From positions 1-47,319 of the forward strand of contig NJBI01000025.1 of NCBI GenBank assembly GCA_005222975.1: a stretch of DNA of 47,319 bases. Direction: 5' to 3'. The translations under genes and the position numbers were made by a program. This document shows, piece by piece, positions 17,496 to 27,313 of this stretch (positions are counted from its first letter, which is position 1; each line of letters starts with the position of its first letter). This DNA comes from Promethearchaeota archaeon Loki_b31. GTDB lineage: Archaea; Asgardarchaeota; Lokiarchaeia; Sigyniarchaeales; SOKP01. Under the pieces are notes generated by a model that did no database searches, had not been told where the DNA came from, and worked only from the letters and a program-made list of their open reading frames with translations.

Positions 17496-18725
17496 TTAGA
17501 GGTGTCTTGGAATTTTAATTTCGAGATCTGTAATTGGGTAGGATGCGCATGGATGGAAATAGTCAAATTTCTTATCCCCAGCTTTTCTCCAATCAGAAAC
17601 GGGACTTATATATACATCACCAGAAATAAGAAGAGAACGACAGAATCCACATTCGCCAGAGCGGCATTTTGATGGTGGATTTAAGTTTGCCCGTTCTAGA
17701 GCAACAAGAACTGATTCGGTTGCCTTTGCTGGTATGTCTTTAATCAAACTTCCAATGTGAGTCTTAATCTTAAATACCTTATCGGCTACATCTTGAGGGA
17801 AGTCTGGATTACTTAGAATATCTTTAATTTCACCAAATGCCTCTCTACGGACGCGCTTATGATGTAAATTGAACTTTTCTAATTCTTTTTCAACAAAATT
17901 ATACATAACTTGTGGTCCACAGATAAAAAATGAACTGTTGTTTACATCGCAATATTTTTCTATAATATCAGAAGTTAAAAAACCCAATTCAGATCCTTCA
18001 ACGGTAACTTCTTCACAACTTAAAACATGCACGACTTTAATTTTATCCGGGTACTTCTTTTCAAGCTCTTTAAATTCGTTGTAATAAATGATATCATCTT
18101 CTTCGCTACTTCCATACAGCAAAGTTAATTTTGCATCTAATTTATCATCAACAATTTCTTTAGCGATGGAACGGAATGGCGTAATTCCTGATCCTCCTGC
18201 GAGACCGACTATCTGTGTTAAATCCCTAAGAGGCTCGTAAAAAAAGAATCCCTCTGGTCCAGAACTTTCAACATTAGTTCCTACTTTCCAACTATCCCAT
18301 ATGTATCCAGTTAAAAATCCGGGTTCTTCTTTTCTAATCGTAATTTCGTAGAAACCTTTTAAAGCATCCGCAGGAGAAGAAGCTATTGAATAAGGTCTTG
18401 TGATTGCAATTCCATTTACTTCAACTTTTAAACTTAAATATTGACCCGCTCTAAAATAAGCCAATTCTTTTGTGTTTGAATCGGGATCGGGTTTGAGCTT
18501 AAATGTTTTAGTGGATTTTGTTTCGTCTTTGATTTCACTGATAACTAAGTATTGTCTTATGGGATGAAGTCGCACAGCAAGTTCATTCATTGGATCCTTT
18601 GTTATTGGCTCACTAGATGCCTTTTCGAACCTCTTTTTTCGGTTTGGGACTAATTTTGTAAACGCAAATAAATCTCTTGTGTTGCTTTTAATAATTATAT
18701 CAAATTTCTTTTTTTCTTCGCTCAT
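17496..18725 (-). CDS. Flavin reductase with C-terminal plant-type 2Fe-2S ferredoxin domain
   Basis: Protein of 409 residues. A variable N-terminal segment (about 60 residues) is followed by a ferredoxin-NADP reductase-type FAD domain (RPYSIASSP) and an NAD(P) domain (GGSGITPFRSI, LLYGSSEEDDI, FFICGPQVMY). The C-terminus is a 2Fe-2S domain with CRSGECGFC and a fourth Cys in HPCASYP. It passes electrons between NAD(P)H, FAD and the iron-sulfur centre. Its ATG overlaps the TGA of the upstream CrtI-like gene (ATGA), so it is very likely that flavoprotein's electron partner. Confidence 0.9.
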   Translation of the reverse strand: MSEEKKKFDIIIKSNTRDLFAFTKLVPNRKKRFEKASSEPITKDPMNELAVRLHPIRQYLVISEIKDETKSTKTFKLKPDPDSNTKELAYFRAGQYLSLKVEVNGIAITRPYSIASSPADALKGFYEITIRKEEPGFLTGYIWDSWKVGTNVESSGPEGFFFYEPLRDLTQIVGLAGGSGITPFRSIAKEIVDDKLDAKLTLLYGSSEEDDIIYYNEFKELEKKYPDKIKVVHVLSCEEVTVEGSELGFLTSDIIEKYCDVNNSSFFICGPQVMYNFVEKELEKFNLHHKRVRREAFGEIKDILSNPDFPQDVADKVFKIKTHIGSLIKDIPAKATESVLVALERANLNPPSKCRSGECGFCRSLLISGDVYISPVSDWRKAGDKKFDYFHPCASYPITDLEIKIPRHL

Positions 18726-20290
18726 TTTAACTCACCTTTTTTATGTAAATCTTGTAAAGTTAGTAACGCAGCAGTTTCTCCATCCTTTAAAGCACTACTA
18801 TATCCGTGACATCTTTTGCCAAAACCTCCACAAAATTCAAGACCCTCAATATGTTTTTCGTCATTCATCGTCATCAAGCGTGGGACAAAAGAATCCCAAG
18901 AATCTGGTTCGTATCCATATACAACTCCATTATAACTTCTGGTAAATCTTGAAATGGTTTGAGGCGTAGCAACTTCAATCTCTTCAATATGTTCCTTTAT
19001 TGGAGCACCAGTGGTTTTTTCCAAAGTGTTAATAAGGTCTTCCGCGATTTTATTTTTTAATGTAAAGTAATCTTCGGGTTTTACATCGTCCCATACTCCC
19101 GGTAGAAAAGCAGTTGTAATCGAAATAATACACGTTCCTGGAGGTGAGCAGTCTGGGATTGCATTATTTAAACAAATTGTTGCTTGAACCTTAGGCGTTT
19201 CAAGGTTGTTCAAAGATTCATAAAGTTCATCAGTATTCATATTGTTATTAATAAAATAACTATAATCTTTGAGTCCTAATTCATCGGCCGTTGCATCTAA
19301 ACCCAAATAAACAACAAATGTAGAAACTCCATGCCGTCTAGCATTTATTTCCTTATAAGCAATTTCTGGAACTTCTGATTTAGGATGTATTAATTTGTTA
19401 TAAGTAAGCGTGGGGGAAGCGTTGCAAACTACATGATTCGTTTTAATCTTATCTCCTTTAGACGTTTCAACTCCGATAACTTTACCGTTTTCAACCAATA
19501 TCTTTTCTACTGCCGTGTTATATTCGATTTTACCTCCTAATTCTCTAATCCTTGTATCTAGAGCGGTAGTGTAGTCGTGAGATCGAAATTTTGGAATATA
19601 AGCACCTTTTAAAATATAACCATAAACCATAGCAGCAAAGATCGTAAAATTCAATCTACTCATTGGAAGTCCTAAATAAACCCAATACGCGTTAAGAATG
19701 CTCCTTGCTTTTTCTGGAATATTAAGGGCATTTTGAACATCCTCCACAGAATAAGCTGTAGTTTTAAGGAAATTTGAATGCTCCTTTAATAGTACATTTT
19801 GATCTGGGTGTCCTTTTGTCTGCCCTATATAAGACATTGCTCTATTAATGTCTTGAGCTAGGTTAAAAAGTTTTCTTACCGATTCTCTACTTCCCGGGAC
19901 TTCTTTTTCAATAGTATCAAGATAAGAATCGACACCAAAAGGCATTACTACATCAACACCTTCATCTGGGTCTGTTAAAATTAACCTATACGCTTCAGGG
20001 ACTTCTACGAACTCTGAATCTAGTTCATATTTTTCTAATAATCTTCTAGTGCCGCCCTTATCCGATGAAGACCCCCAATCATAAAGTTCATGAAGTGAAG
20101 TTTCAAATTCAAACCTTCCTCTCACAAAACTAGATGCAAATCCTCCCGGTAAGTTATGTTGTTCTAAAAGCAGTATTTTAACACCTCTCATTGCTAATTC
20201 TGCGGCGGCTACTAAACCACCATTACCAGCGCCAATTATTACAACATCATATGTTTCGCTAATTACTTGTCCAATGCTCTCATCACTCAT
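18722..20290 (-). CDS. CrtI/CrtISO-like FAD-dependent oxidoreductase (phytoene desaturase/retinol saturase family)
   Basis: Flavoprotein of 522 residues. It has the N-terminal dinucleotide motif VVIIGAGNGGLVAAAELA and a GG doublet (LPGGFASSF) as in carotenoid desaturases, isomerases and retinol saturases. The C-terminal FAD segment is GLEFCGGFGKRCHGYSSALKDGE. Relatives oxidise, isomerise or reduce polyenes or isoprenoids. No carotenoid synthesis gene is near, so the substrate may be an isoprenoid lipid or quinone-like compound. First gene of a two-gene operon with the 2Fe-2S reductase, divergent from the glycyl radical enzyme. Confidence 0.85.
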   Translation of the reverse strand: MSDESIGQVISETYDVVIIGAGNGGLVAAAELAMRGVKILLLEQHNLPGGFASSFVRGRFEFETSLHELYDWGSSSDKGGTRRLLEKYELDSEFVEVPEAYRLILTDPDEGVDVVMPFGVDSYLDTIEKEVPGSRESVRKLFNLAQDINRAMSYIGQTKGHPDQNVLLKEHSNFLKTTAYSVEDVQNALNIPEKARSILNAYWVYLGLPMSRLNFTIFAAMVYGYILKGAYIPKFRSHDYTTALDTRIRELGGKIEYNTAVEKILVENGKVIGVETSKGDKIKTNHVVCNASPTLTYNKLIHPKSEVPEIAYKEINARRHGVSTFVVYLGLDATADELGLKDYSYFINNNMNTDELYESLNNLETPKVQATICLNNAIPDCSPPGTCIISITTAFLPGVWDDVKPEDYFTLKNKIAEDLINTLEKTTGAPIKEHIEEIEVATPQTISRFTRSYNGVVYGYEPDSWDSFVPRLMTMNDEKHIEGLEFCGGFGKRCHGYSSALKDGETAALLTLQDLHKKGELK

Positions 20291-20565
20291 TTTAAAATCT
20301 CCTCGTTTTTTAAAAAAAACATAATATTAGTTCAATAAATTTTTGCATCTATTAATATATTATTCTGCTATTATTTAGTCAATTTTTAAAATATATTGAT
20401 TTTATTGCGGAAAGATCAAACTTTAAAAAAAGAGTCTGCTTAATTATTTGACAAAGAGATAAAATTTTTAATAGAAAACAATAAAAATTAAAATATGAAA
20501 AGAAAAGAATTATATTAGTACTAGTTTAAAACAAGAAATTTTTCGAATTTAAAGAGATAATTAAT

Positions 20566-23532
20566 ATGAATGAATTAGAAATTGATAAAGAGATTGAAAA
20601 TTTTAAAGAGCAATTAAATTTACTAGCTATGATATTCGATACACGTAGAAAAATGCGTAGAGAGATATCTAACGAAAAAACTGGATTTGTCTTTAATGCC
20701 AAATATCAGTTTACTACTAAAGATGATGAAGTTAATGTTTACGTAATATTTAAAGATGGAAAAATGACAGTCGGCGAGGGAAAAATTGAAGATCCCAACA
20801 TAACTATTTATTATAAAGATAAAGAGACTTTGGCAAATCTTTATAATAAAAGTGCTGAAGAATCTCTTGATTATCTTTTGACAAATGAAATGGGGTATAT
20901 AGGGAACATGTCTTACCTTACTAAATTCTCTTATCTTACCTCACTTGTTATGGCACCTAAAAAAAGGGACTATAAGGGTCCAGAAAATCGATTAATATAT
21001 CCTATCGAAGATATTGATAAGGGAAAAAAGAGCAGAAAACTAAGGAACGAGAGCTTAAATCGTAAGATCGATAATGTTCAAGTTTTAGAAGATCCGTATT
21101 TATCAAAATATACCTTAGATGATTTTCCACGCTTAAAATATTTGAAGAATAGACGATTTGCCTTAAAGCCAGTGATATGTGTTGAAAGAGCAAAACATTT
21201 GACAGAATATCATAGAGAGAATGGTTTTGAAGTAGATAATTCAGGAAATCCGATAGATCCCGAATTGCGCCAGGCAAGAGCAGTAAATCATATAATGTCA
21301 AATAAGAAACCAATAATTCATGATAAACATCTTATAGCAGGTTCAACTACTTCAAAAGAAGTAGGTATCCCCTTGTATCCGGAACTTATCGCGACGGGTA
21401 TATGGCCTGAACTAAAAACTATTGGTGAACGTGAGCTTAATCCTAATGATATCTCAGATAAAGATGCGGATATATTAAGTTTGGAAGTGTTTCCCTATTG
21501 GATGAAGCGGAATGTAAGAGAATATTGTAGAGCAAAAAACAACGATCCATTCTCGCAGCATTTAGAAGAAGGGTGGGTTTTTTATTTCATGATGAAAAAT
21601 AACGCGATTAGTCATACTGTTCCTGGTTTTCCAATGGTGCTTAATGAAGGGTTAGAAAGCGTAAAGAACAAAGCCAATAAAATGGAACTAAAAGCGGATA
21701 CAACTGAAAAGCAAAATTTTTATAAGGCAATTCAAATTGCAATCGATGGGGTTCTAGCGTATTCTAAACATTTAAGTGAAGAAGCCCTTAGATCTGCTAA
21801 TAATTTAGAAGAAAATAATCCAGATCAAGCTACTCGCATAGAGGAATTGAAGGAACTCTCTAGAATATGTGCTAAAGTCCCTGCTAAACCCGCAGAAACA
21901 ATATATGAAGCAGTTCAATCAATTTGGACTAGTTTTGTTTGTCTTCACTGTGAAAATGCAAATTCGGCTTTATCAATTGGTCGGCTTGATCAGATGTTAC
22001 AACCTTTCTTTTTAAAAGAAATCGAAAAAGCTGCAAATGATGAAGAAAGAAATCAAATTGTAAAAAAAGCTATAGAACTTGTAGGATCGTTATTTTTGAG
22101 GATAAATGATCACGATCCGGTAATGCCGAATGTAGGTTGGAAATTATTCGGGGGGAGCTCCTCTGACGACACAGTAACTATTGGAGGCGTAGATAGAGAT
22201 GGTAAAAATGCCGTAAACGATATGAGTTTTATTATATTAAAAACAAATGAAATGCTGGGTTTTCAGGATCCTAATATGAATGCCAGGTACTATTCTGGTA
22301 TTAATTCAAAGGAGTATCTAAGACGATTGTGTGAAGTAAACATCAATATGGGCGCTTCGCCTAGTATTCATAACGATAGAACTATGATTGAAGCGTTGGT
22401 CCATGAAGAATTCTCAATTGAAGACGCAAGAGATTGGGCGGCTACAGGTTGTGTAGAGCCCACAATTGTGGGTAAACATTATGGTCATACGAATTGTATG
22501 CTTTTAAACTTAGTCGCACCATTAGAAATTACGTTAAACAATGGTTTCATACCTTTAACTGGAGAAAAAGTGGGTCCTGAAACGGGTGATGTTCGAACAT
22601 CTTTCCCGACATTCGAGGACTTTCTTAATGCATATAAAACTCAACTCAGATATTTAGTAGAAAAATCAATTGAAATAAATAATTATTTAGGAGAAGCCCA
22701 TTGGTATATACATCCTACACCATTATTATCTGGATTCTTTGAGGGTCCTTTAGAACAAGGCAAAGATCTTATTCAAGGAGGAGCTATTTATAATACATCA
22801 GGAGTTGCCTTAGTGGCATTGACAGATGTGGTTGATAGTTTATTAGTTGTAAGAGATCTCATCTACAAGAAAAAAGAATTGAACTTTGCTACATTGATGG
22901 ATGCCATTGAAAATAACTTTGAGAATGGTTATGAATCAGTTTTACACAATATAGAACAAGTTCCAAAATTTGGGTCTGGTGAAAATGGTACTGTCGAACT
23001 TGCTCAAGATTTAATTGACTTCTGCTATGAAGCTTATCATTCTACTGATAATTATAGAGGGGGTAAATACTTAGTGGGATATTGGTCTATTAGTTACCAC
23101 GCAGGATTTGGAATGCTTACTGGCGCCTTGCCCTCAGGTAGAAAGAAAGGTAAATCATTAACACCTGGATTAACTCCCGCCCCGGGTACAACGGATATCC
23201 TATTGCCAAGTATTCAAAGTGTTGCGAGCTTAGATTATTTGAAAATGGCAAATAATGCATCTTATAACGTAAAATTAATACCTCATTCTGGAGATTCCCA
23301 TGAAGAAACATTAGATCTCTTTACAAGTTATGTGCAAAGCTTTTTTGATTTGAATGGGATGCAGTGGCAATTTAATGTCGTATCCACTGATACATTAAGA
23401 GATGCGATGACAAATCCGATTGATTACCGCTGGCTTTTAGTTAGAGTTTCCGGATATAACGCATATTTCACGAAATTAAATAAGAATATGCAATTAGAAT
23501 TTATTGAGCGGCATGAATATAAATCAAGATAA
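20566..23532 (+). CDS. Glycyl radical enzyme (PFL-like) with N-terminal SCP2-like domain
   Basis: Protein of 988 residues. Residues about 40-130 read as an SCP2 sterol-carrier-like domain (dGK-type strands, GYIGNMSYLTKFSYL). The rest is a glycyl radical enzyme barrel with thiyl Cys C629 and base E631 in TGCVEPT, and the glycyl radical site G963 in RVSGYNAYF near the C-terminus. GCVE is shared by glycerol/diol dehydratases, choline TMA-lyase and 4-hydroxyphenylacetate decarboxylase, while true PFL has two adjacent Cys. So this is a lyase, dehydratase or decarboxylase, not PFL itself. The activase follows at 23622. The fused SCP2-like domain may present a hydrophobic or CoA-linked substrate (inference). 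Confidence 0.92.
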   Translation: MNELEIDKEIENFKEQLNLLAMIFDTRRKMRREISNEKTGFVFNAKYQFTTKDDEVNVYVIFKDGKMTVGEGKIEDPNITIYYKDKETLANLYNKSAEESLDYLLTNEMGYIGNMSYLTKFSYLTSLVMAPKKRDYKGPENRLIYPIEDIDKGKKSRKLRNESLNRKIDNVQVLEDPYLSKYTLDDFPRLKYLKNRRFALKPVICVERAKHLTEYHRENGFEVDNSGNPIDPELRQARAVNHIMSNKKPIIHDKHLIAGSTTSKEVGIPLYPELIATGIWPELKTIGERELNPNDISDKDADILSLEVFPYWMKRNVREYCRAKNNDPFSQHLEEGWVFYFMMKNNAISHTVPGFPMVLNEGLESVKNKANKMELKADTTEKQNFYKAIQIAIDGVLAYSKHLSEEALRSANNLEENNPDQATRIEELKELSRICAKVPAKPAETIYEAVQSIWTSFVCLHCENANSALSIGRLDQMLQPFFLKEIEKAANDEERNQIVKKAIELVGSLFLRINDHDPVMPNVGWKLFGGSSSDDTVTIGGVDRDGKNAVNDMSFIILKTNEMLGFQDPNMNARYYSGINSKEYLRRLCEVNINMGASPSIHNDRTMIEALVHEEFSIEDARDWAATGCVEPTIVGKHYGHTNCMLLNLVAPLEITLNNGFIPLTGEKVGPETGDVRTSFPTFEDFLNAYKTQLRYLVEKSIEINNYLGEAHWYIHPTPLLSGFFEGPLEQGKDLIQGGAIYNTSGVALVALTDVVDSLLVVRDLIYKKKELNFATLMDAIENNFENGYESVLHNIEQVPKFGSGENGTVELAQDLIDFCYEAYHSTDNYRGGKYLVGYWSISYHAGFGMLTGALPSGRKKGKSLTPGLTPAPGTTDILLPSIQSVASLDYLKMANNASYNVKLIPHSGDSHEETLDLFTSYVQSFFDLNGMQWQFNVVSTDTLRDAMTNPIDYRWLLVRVSGYNAYFTKLNKNMQLEFIERHEYKSR

Positions 23533-23621
23533 ACCTTATGAAAGATATTTTTTTTATTCATTTTATCTAACTTTTTAATTTTTTTATCTTTACTTTTATT
23601 GACGATATTATATTCTCAACA

Positions 23622-24521
23622 ATGACAGATAAAACTCTATTAGTAGATATTAAAAGGAACGCTTTAGATGACGGTCCGGGAATAAGAACATTACTTTTTT
23701 TTAAAGGATGCCCACTTTCTTGTGTATGGTGCCAAAATCCTGAGGCTAAATCGCCATTTAAAGAAATCTCTTTTAATAAAGATAGCTGTAGTGAATGTGG
23801 AACATGTTTAAAAGTTTGTAATCAAGATGCTATAGATTTTTCAAATAAGTATCGAATAGATCGCTCTTTATGTAATCTCTGTGGTAAATGCATTGAAGTA
23901 TGCCCAAATTATGCCTTAGAATTTGTAGGACAAGAATATAGCATAAAAGAATTACTTGAAATTATATTAAAAGATAAAATTTTTTATAAAAATTCAGGTG
24001 GAGGGGTTACTTTTTCTGGTGGAGAACCACTTTATCATATAGATTACATAAATGAATTAGTAAAAGAACTCAAAAAAGAAGATATTCATGTATGTTTAGA
24101 GACCAGTGGATATTATAATCGAGACAAATTTTATGAATTTATTTTACCATATATCGACCTTATTTATTTTGATTTGAAAATTTACAATCCAAAATTACAT
24201 GCTAGATATTGTAAAGTTTCAAACGAGAGCATATTAGAAAATTTTGAAGATATCATTAAAAACAAATCAATAGAAATATTACCAAGGATTCCTCTTATTC
24301 CTAATATAACAGATACAGATGAAAATTTGAGTAACTTAGCTAATTATTTGAAAACCTTTAAAATAAAAAAAATAGGATTATTACCTTATAATCCACTCTG
24401 GCTCTCTAAACCAGAAAAGATAGGAATTAAACCATCCTATGACTATACTGCATGGTTAGATAATAAAGATAAAGAGAGAATTAAATCAATTTTTTCTGAT
24501 TTTGAATTTAACGATTTATAG
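23622..24521 (+). CDS. Glycyl radical enzyme activating enzyme (radical SAM)
   Basis: Radical SAM activase of 299 residues. The SAM cluster is C30, C34 and C37 (GCPLSCVWC), in the usual DGPGIRT context. Two inserted 4Fe-4S ferredoxin motifs follow, C56/C59/C62/C66 and C84/C87/C90/C94, as in dehydratase and decarboxylase activases (not PflA, which lacks them). The GGE motif is SGGEPL. It abstracts hydrogen from G963 of the neighbouring enzyme under anoxic conditions. A decayed copy of the C-terminus of a similar protein lies at 25268-25354. Confidence 0.94.
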   Translation: MTDKTLLVDIKRNALDDGPGIRTLLFFKGCPLSCVWCQNPEAKSPFKEISFNKDSCSECGTCLKVCNQDAIDFSNKYRIDRSLCNLCGKCIEVCPNYALEFVGQEYSIKELLEIILKDKIFYKNSGGGVTFSGGEPLYHIDYINELVKELKKEDIHVCLETSGYYNRDKFYEFILPYIDLIYFDLKIYNPKLHARYCKVSNESILENFEDIIKNKSIEILPRIPLIPNITDTDENLSNLANYLKTFKIKKIGLLPYNPLWLSKPEKIGIKPSYDYTAWLDNKDKERIKSIFSDFEFNDL

Positions 24522-24679
24522 CTAAGCAATTTAATTTATTTTTTCTAATTTTTATATTTTCAAAATAACCTTGTCATAACATTTAAATAGATGAATCCCT
24601 ATACATATAACATAAGCATATCTTTTAAAATTAGAAAAGATGTTAGTATAACAATTACTTAAGAAAAAGGTGATATTGT

Positions 24680-25243
24680 ATGACTACTATTGCAGAAAAA
24701 TTAATAAAAGAATTAAAAACAAAAGCTTTAACAATTCTTCAATTAAGTGAAATAACAGGGATTGAAGAGCCTAAAATAAGGACTACAATTAATAGGTTAA
24801 AAGAAAAAACCATAGTACAAGAGTCAGGAATGTTTTTAGACAGATATAAAATATATAAACTATCAGACAAATTGTTTAATGCATCTTTCATAATGAGGAT
24901 GATAAAGAAGCTTGATGGTGTAAAAGCTGTCATTCTTATAAGTAATGTTGATGGTGCGCCAATAAGTAGTATACTTCCGGAAGGAATTAATGAATCCCGT
25001 TATGCCACAATGACTATAACTATGTTTAATTTGATGGAAAGAGCATGTAAAGAAATTAATAAAGGAAAATTTAAATTCTGTCATATTGATGGAGAAGATG
25101 GAAAACTTCTTATCATTTCCTTCAATAAAGGGTTAATTTTATCGATTTCATTCGATTCAACAGTAGATAATGACCTGATGTTTACATCCTATATCAAAAT
25201 TATTGATTTGATAGGTAATTCTTTATCTGATTTAATTCAATAG
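24680..25243 (+). CDS. Winged-HTH protein fused to a Roadblock/LC7-like domain
   Basis: Protein of 187 residues with a clear Shine-Dalgarno (GGTGAT, 24669-24674). Residues 1-60 form a winged helix (TILQLSEITGIEEPKIRTTINRLKEK). Residues about 75-187 match Roadblock/LC7 (GVKAVILISNVDGAPISSILPEG, then a helix, the CHIDGEDGKLLIISFNKGLILSISFD strands and a final helix). Roadblock domains bind small GTPases and dimerise, so this may be a transcription factor responding to a GTPase. Placed directly after the glycyl radical system, it could regulate it, but that is inference. Confidence 0.75.
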   Translation: MTTIAEKLIKELKTKALTILQLSEITGIEEPKIRTTINRLKEKTIVQESGMFLDRYKIYKLSDKLFNASFIMRMIKKLDGVKAVILISNVDGAPISSILPEGINESRYATMTITMFNLMERACKEINKGKFKFCHIDGEDGKLLIISFNKGLILSISFDSTVDNDLMFTSYIKIIDLIGNSLSDLIQ

Positions 25244-25267
25244 AGTTTTATTTGATGTTGAAGCTGG

Positions 25268-25354
25268 TTTTCAAGTTCTGAATGGTTAACTAAACAAAAA
25301 GGAAAAAAAAAGATTAAAGAGATATTTTCAGATTTTAAATTTAAAGATTTTTAA
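25268..25354 (+). pseudogene. Remnant of a glycyl-radical-enzyme activase C-terminus
   Basis: About 28 codons ending in TAA read SEWLTKQKGKKKIKEIFSDF then KFKDF. This closely parallels the last residues of the activase at 23622 (AWLDNKDKERIKSIFSDF then EFNDL). No start or upstream domain remains. It overlaps the stop of the convergent AOR gene by four bases. It looks like the leftover of a second activase removed by deletion. Confidence 0.6.
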
Positions 25355-27147
25355 ATCGGTTTACCTTGAGCATCCCACTTTCTAATTTGGTAATACTTTT
25401 CTAATAATCCTTCTAATGGAGGAATATTTCGTTTAGTTCCACCTTTTTCAAGGGGTGTATAAAATCTCTTCCCAAAATTATCGTCTGCTTTAGTGATCCC
25501 ACATTTAACATTAAAAACTCTTTTCATTTTAATGATCTTTTGTCCTGCTTTCATGAAATCATCAACTGTATATGCTCTTCCAGTGATTGCATTAAGCCCA
25601 TTTATCCAAGGTGTGAGTTTATGGATGAACCAGAACCCAAATATACATCCACCACAAGCAGAATACGCCTCACTTGCATCCTGAATCTTTATTACAGCTT
25701 CAGCAACATCATCCCCCGTTCCAAAACGCTCTACTTGTTCGGTTAAACCGATTTCTTCTTTTTGATTCATATAGGAAGATAAATGCATCGGTTCATAACA
25801 ATGATATGCACCTCGAGGTGTTGTTGCATAATCTAATGCCGTTAGATTATTTGCTCGTGGTTCATGAGCTGGAACCTCGAGTCCTTTTCCATGCATGGAG
25901 AGTTCTTCCGGTAATCCCTTTACTTCACAAAAAGATCTCACTCCTTCAGCTAAATCATCACCAATTCCTTCTCGATAAGCAATTTTTGTGAAGAGTTTTT
26001 CTATCGGTCCAATGGCACCCCAAATATTTTCCTCAGTAAATCCAAATTCATCTAAATTAACATCAATTAGCTTTCTTTCAATAGATTCAAGAAAACATCC
26101 TATTACTGCCCCAAGACTAATTGAGTCCAGACCAAGATCATTGACTATTAAATTCCATTTGATTAAGGCCTCTAAGTCGTTAACCAATAAATTAGAACCT
26201 AGCATTCCTAGGGTTTCATATTCTGGGCGAGTAACCCATTCTCCCTCATATTCCACGAATCCCCTGCAAGCCGTTGGACAATTAAAACAGCCATGCATTT
26301 TAACTTCTCCTCTTGCGTTTAATGCTTTTGCTCCAATTTTTTTAATCCCAATCCATCTTCCCACTGTATAGTTCTTAATAATAATATCTCCTACACTAGC
26401 CATGGAATCTATGTGGACTGGCGTACCTGAATCTGCCATTACCATTCCTAATGCGGATTTCTTTAATAATTCTCTAAGTTCTTTAGCTGCATCATTTACT
26501 TTATCTTTATCTTGAACGGGAACTTTACCCGTGCCACGAACTGCAATAGCTTTTAAGTTCTTGCTACCCATAACAGCCCCCATTCCGCAACGTCCAGCTG
26601 CGTGATGCTTATCATTGATTATACACGCATATTTTACTAAATTTTCTCCAGCAGGGCCAATAGTAGCTACTTTTATTTTATCGTTTCCAAGCAGTTCTTT
26701 TATTTTTTCATCAGTTTCTTGAGTTCCTTTCCCCCACAATTCAGAAGCGTCCTTTATTTCTACTTGTCCGTCGTTTATCCATAGATAAACAGGACTTTGA
26801 CTTTTACCCTTAATGATTAATAAGTCATAACCTGCGGATTTAAGCTCCTTACCAAAAAAACCTCCTGAAGATGCTTCCCCGAGGATTTTAGTTAGTGGTG
26901 ATTTTGCTGTAATAAAGTATCTACCACAGAAAGGAATTGCTGTGCCGCAAAATGGACCAACTGAGAAGATCATAAGATTATTCCCATCAAACGGATCAAT
27001 TTCGGGGTCTACTTCTCGTGTGAAGATCGCAGTTGCTAAACCCATTCCTCCGATTAAATTCACTTCATCTTCATCAGTGTAATCTTCATAGTCAATGTTT
27101 TTCGTTTCTAAATCTATTCTTAAAATTTTTGTGATTTTTATCACCAA
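25351..27147 (-). CDS. Aldehyde:ferredoxin oxidoreductase family (tungsten/molybdopterin) enzyme
   Basis: Protein of 598 residues, full length for the AOR family. The N-terminal KILRIDLETK and GGMGLATAIF open the tungstopterin domain. GRCGMGAVMGSKNLKAIAVRG is the family signature, and the 4Fe-4S ligands are in CFNCPTACRG with a later Cys in SACGGC. It oxidises aldehydes to acids using ferredoxin, or runs in reverse. The start is TTG at 27147 or GTG three bases downstream. It is divergent from a radical SAM gene and convergent with the HTH-Roadblock gene. The exact aldehyde is unknown. Confidence 0.94.
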   Translation of the reverse strand: MVIKITKILRIDLETKNIDYEDYTDEDEVNLIGGMGLATAIFTREVDPEIDPFDGNNLMIFSVGPFCGTAIPFCGRYFITAKSPLTKILGEASSGGFFGKELKSAGYDLLIIKGKSQSPVYLWINDGQVEIKDASELWGKGTQETDEKIKELLGNDKIKVATIGPAGENLVKYACIINDKHHAAGRCGMGAVMGSKNLKAIAVRGTGKVPVQDKDKVNDAAKELRELLKKSALGMVMADSGTPVHIDSMASVGDIIIKNYTVGRWIGIKKIGAKALNARGEVKMHGCFNCPTACRGFVEYEGEWVTRPEYETLGMLGSNLLVNDLEALIKWNLIVNDLGLDSISLGAVIGCFLESIERKLIDVNLDEFGFTEENIWGAIGPIEKLFTKIAYREGIGDDLAEGVRSFCEVKGLPEELSMHGKGLEVPAHEPRANNLTALDYATTPRGAYHCYEPMHLSSYMNQKEEIGLTEQVERFGTGDDVAEAVIKIQDASEAYSACGGCIFGFWFIHKLTPWINGLNAITGRAYTVDDFMKAGQKIIKMKRVFNVKCGITKADDNFGKRFYTPLEKGGTKRNIPPLEGLLEKYYQIRKWDAQGKPI

Positions 27148-27313
27148 TTTTTATTTTAATTGTAAATAATTCTGTTTACATGCTATTTATAGGTTTTCTT
27201 CGTGATTATGAGTTCATAATTAGGAATTCATAAATATTGGTCTACTGCAATTTAAAGTTATGTAAATTATTCCACTATATCAGAAAACTAAAACTAAAAC
27301 TAAATCATATAAA

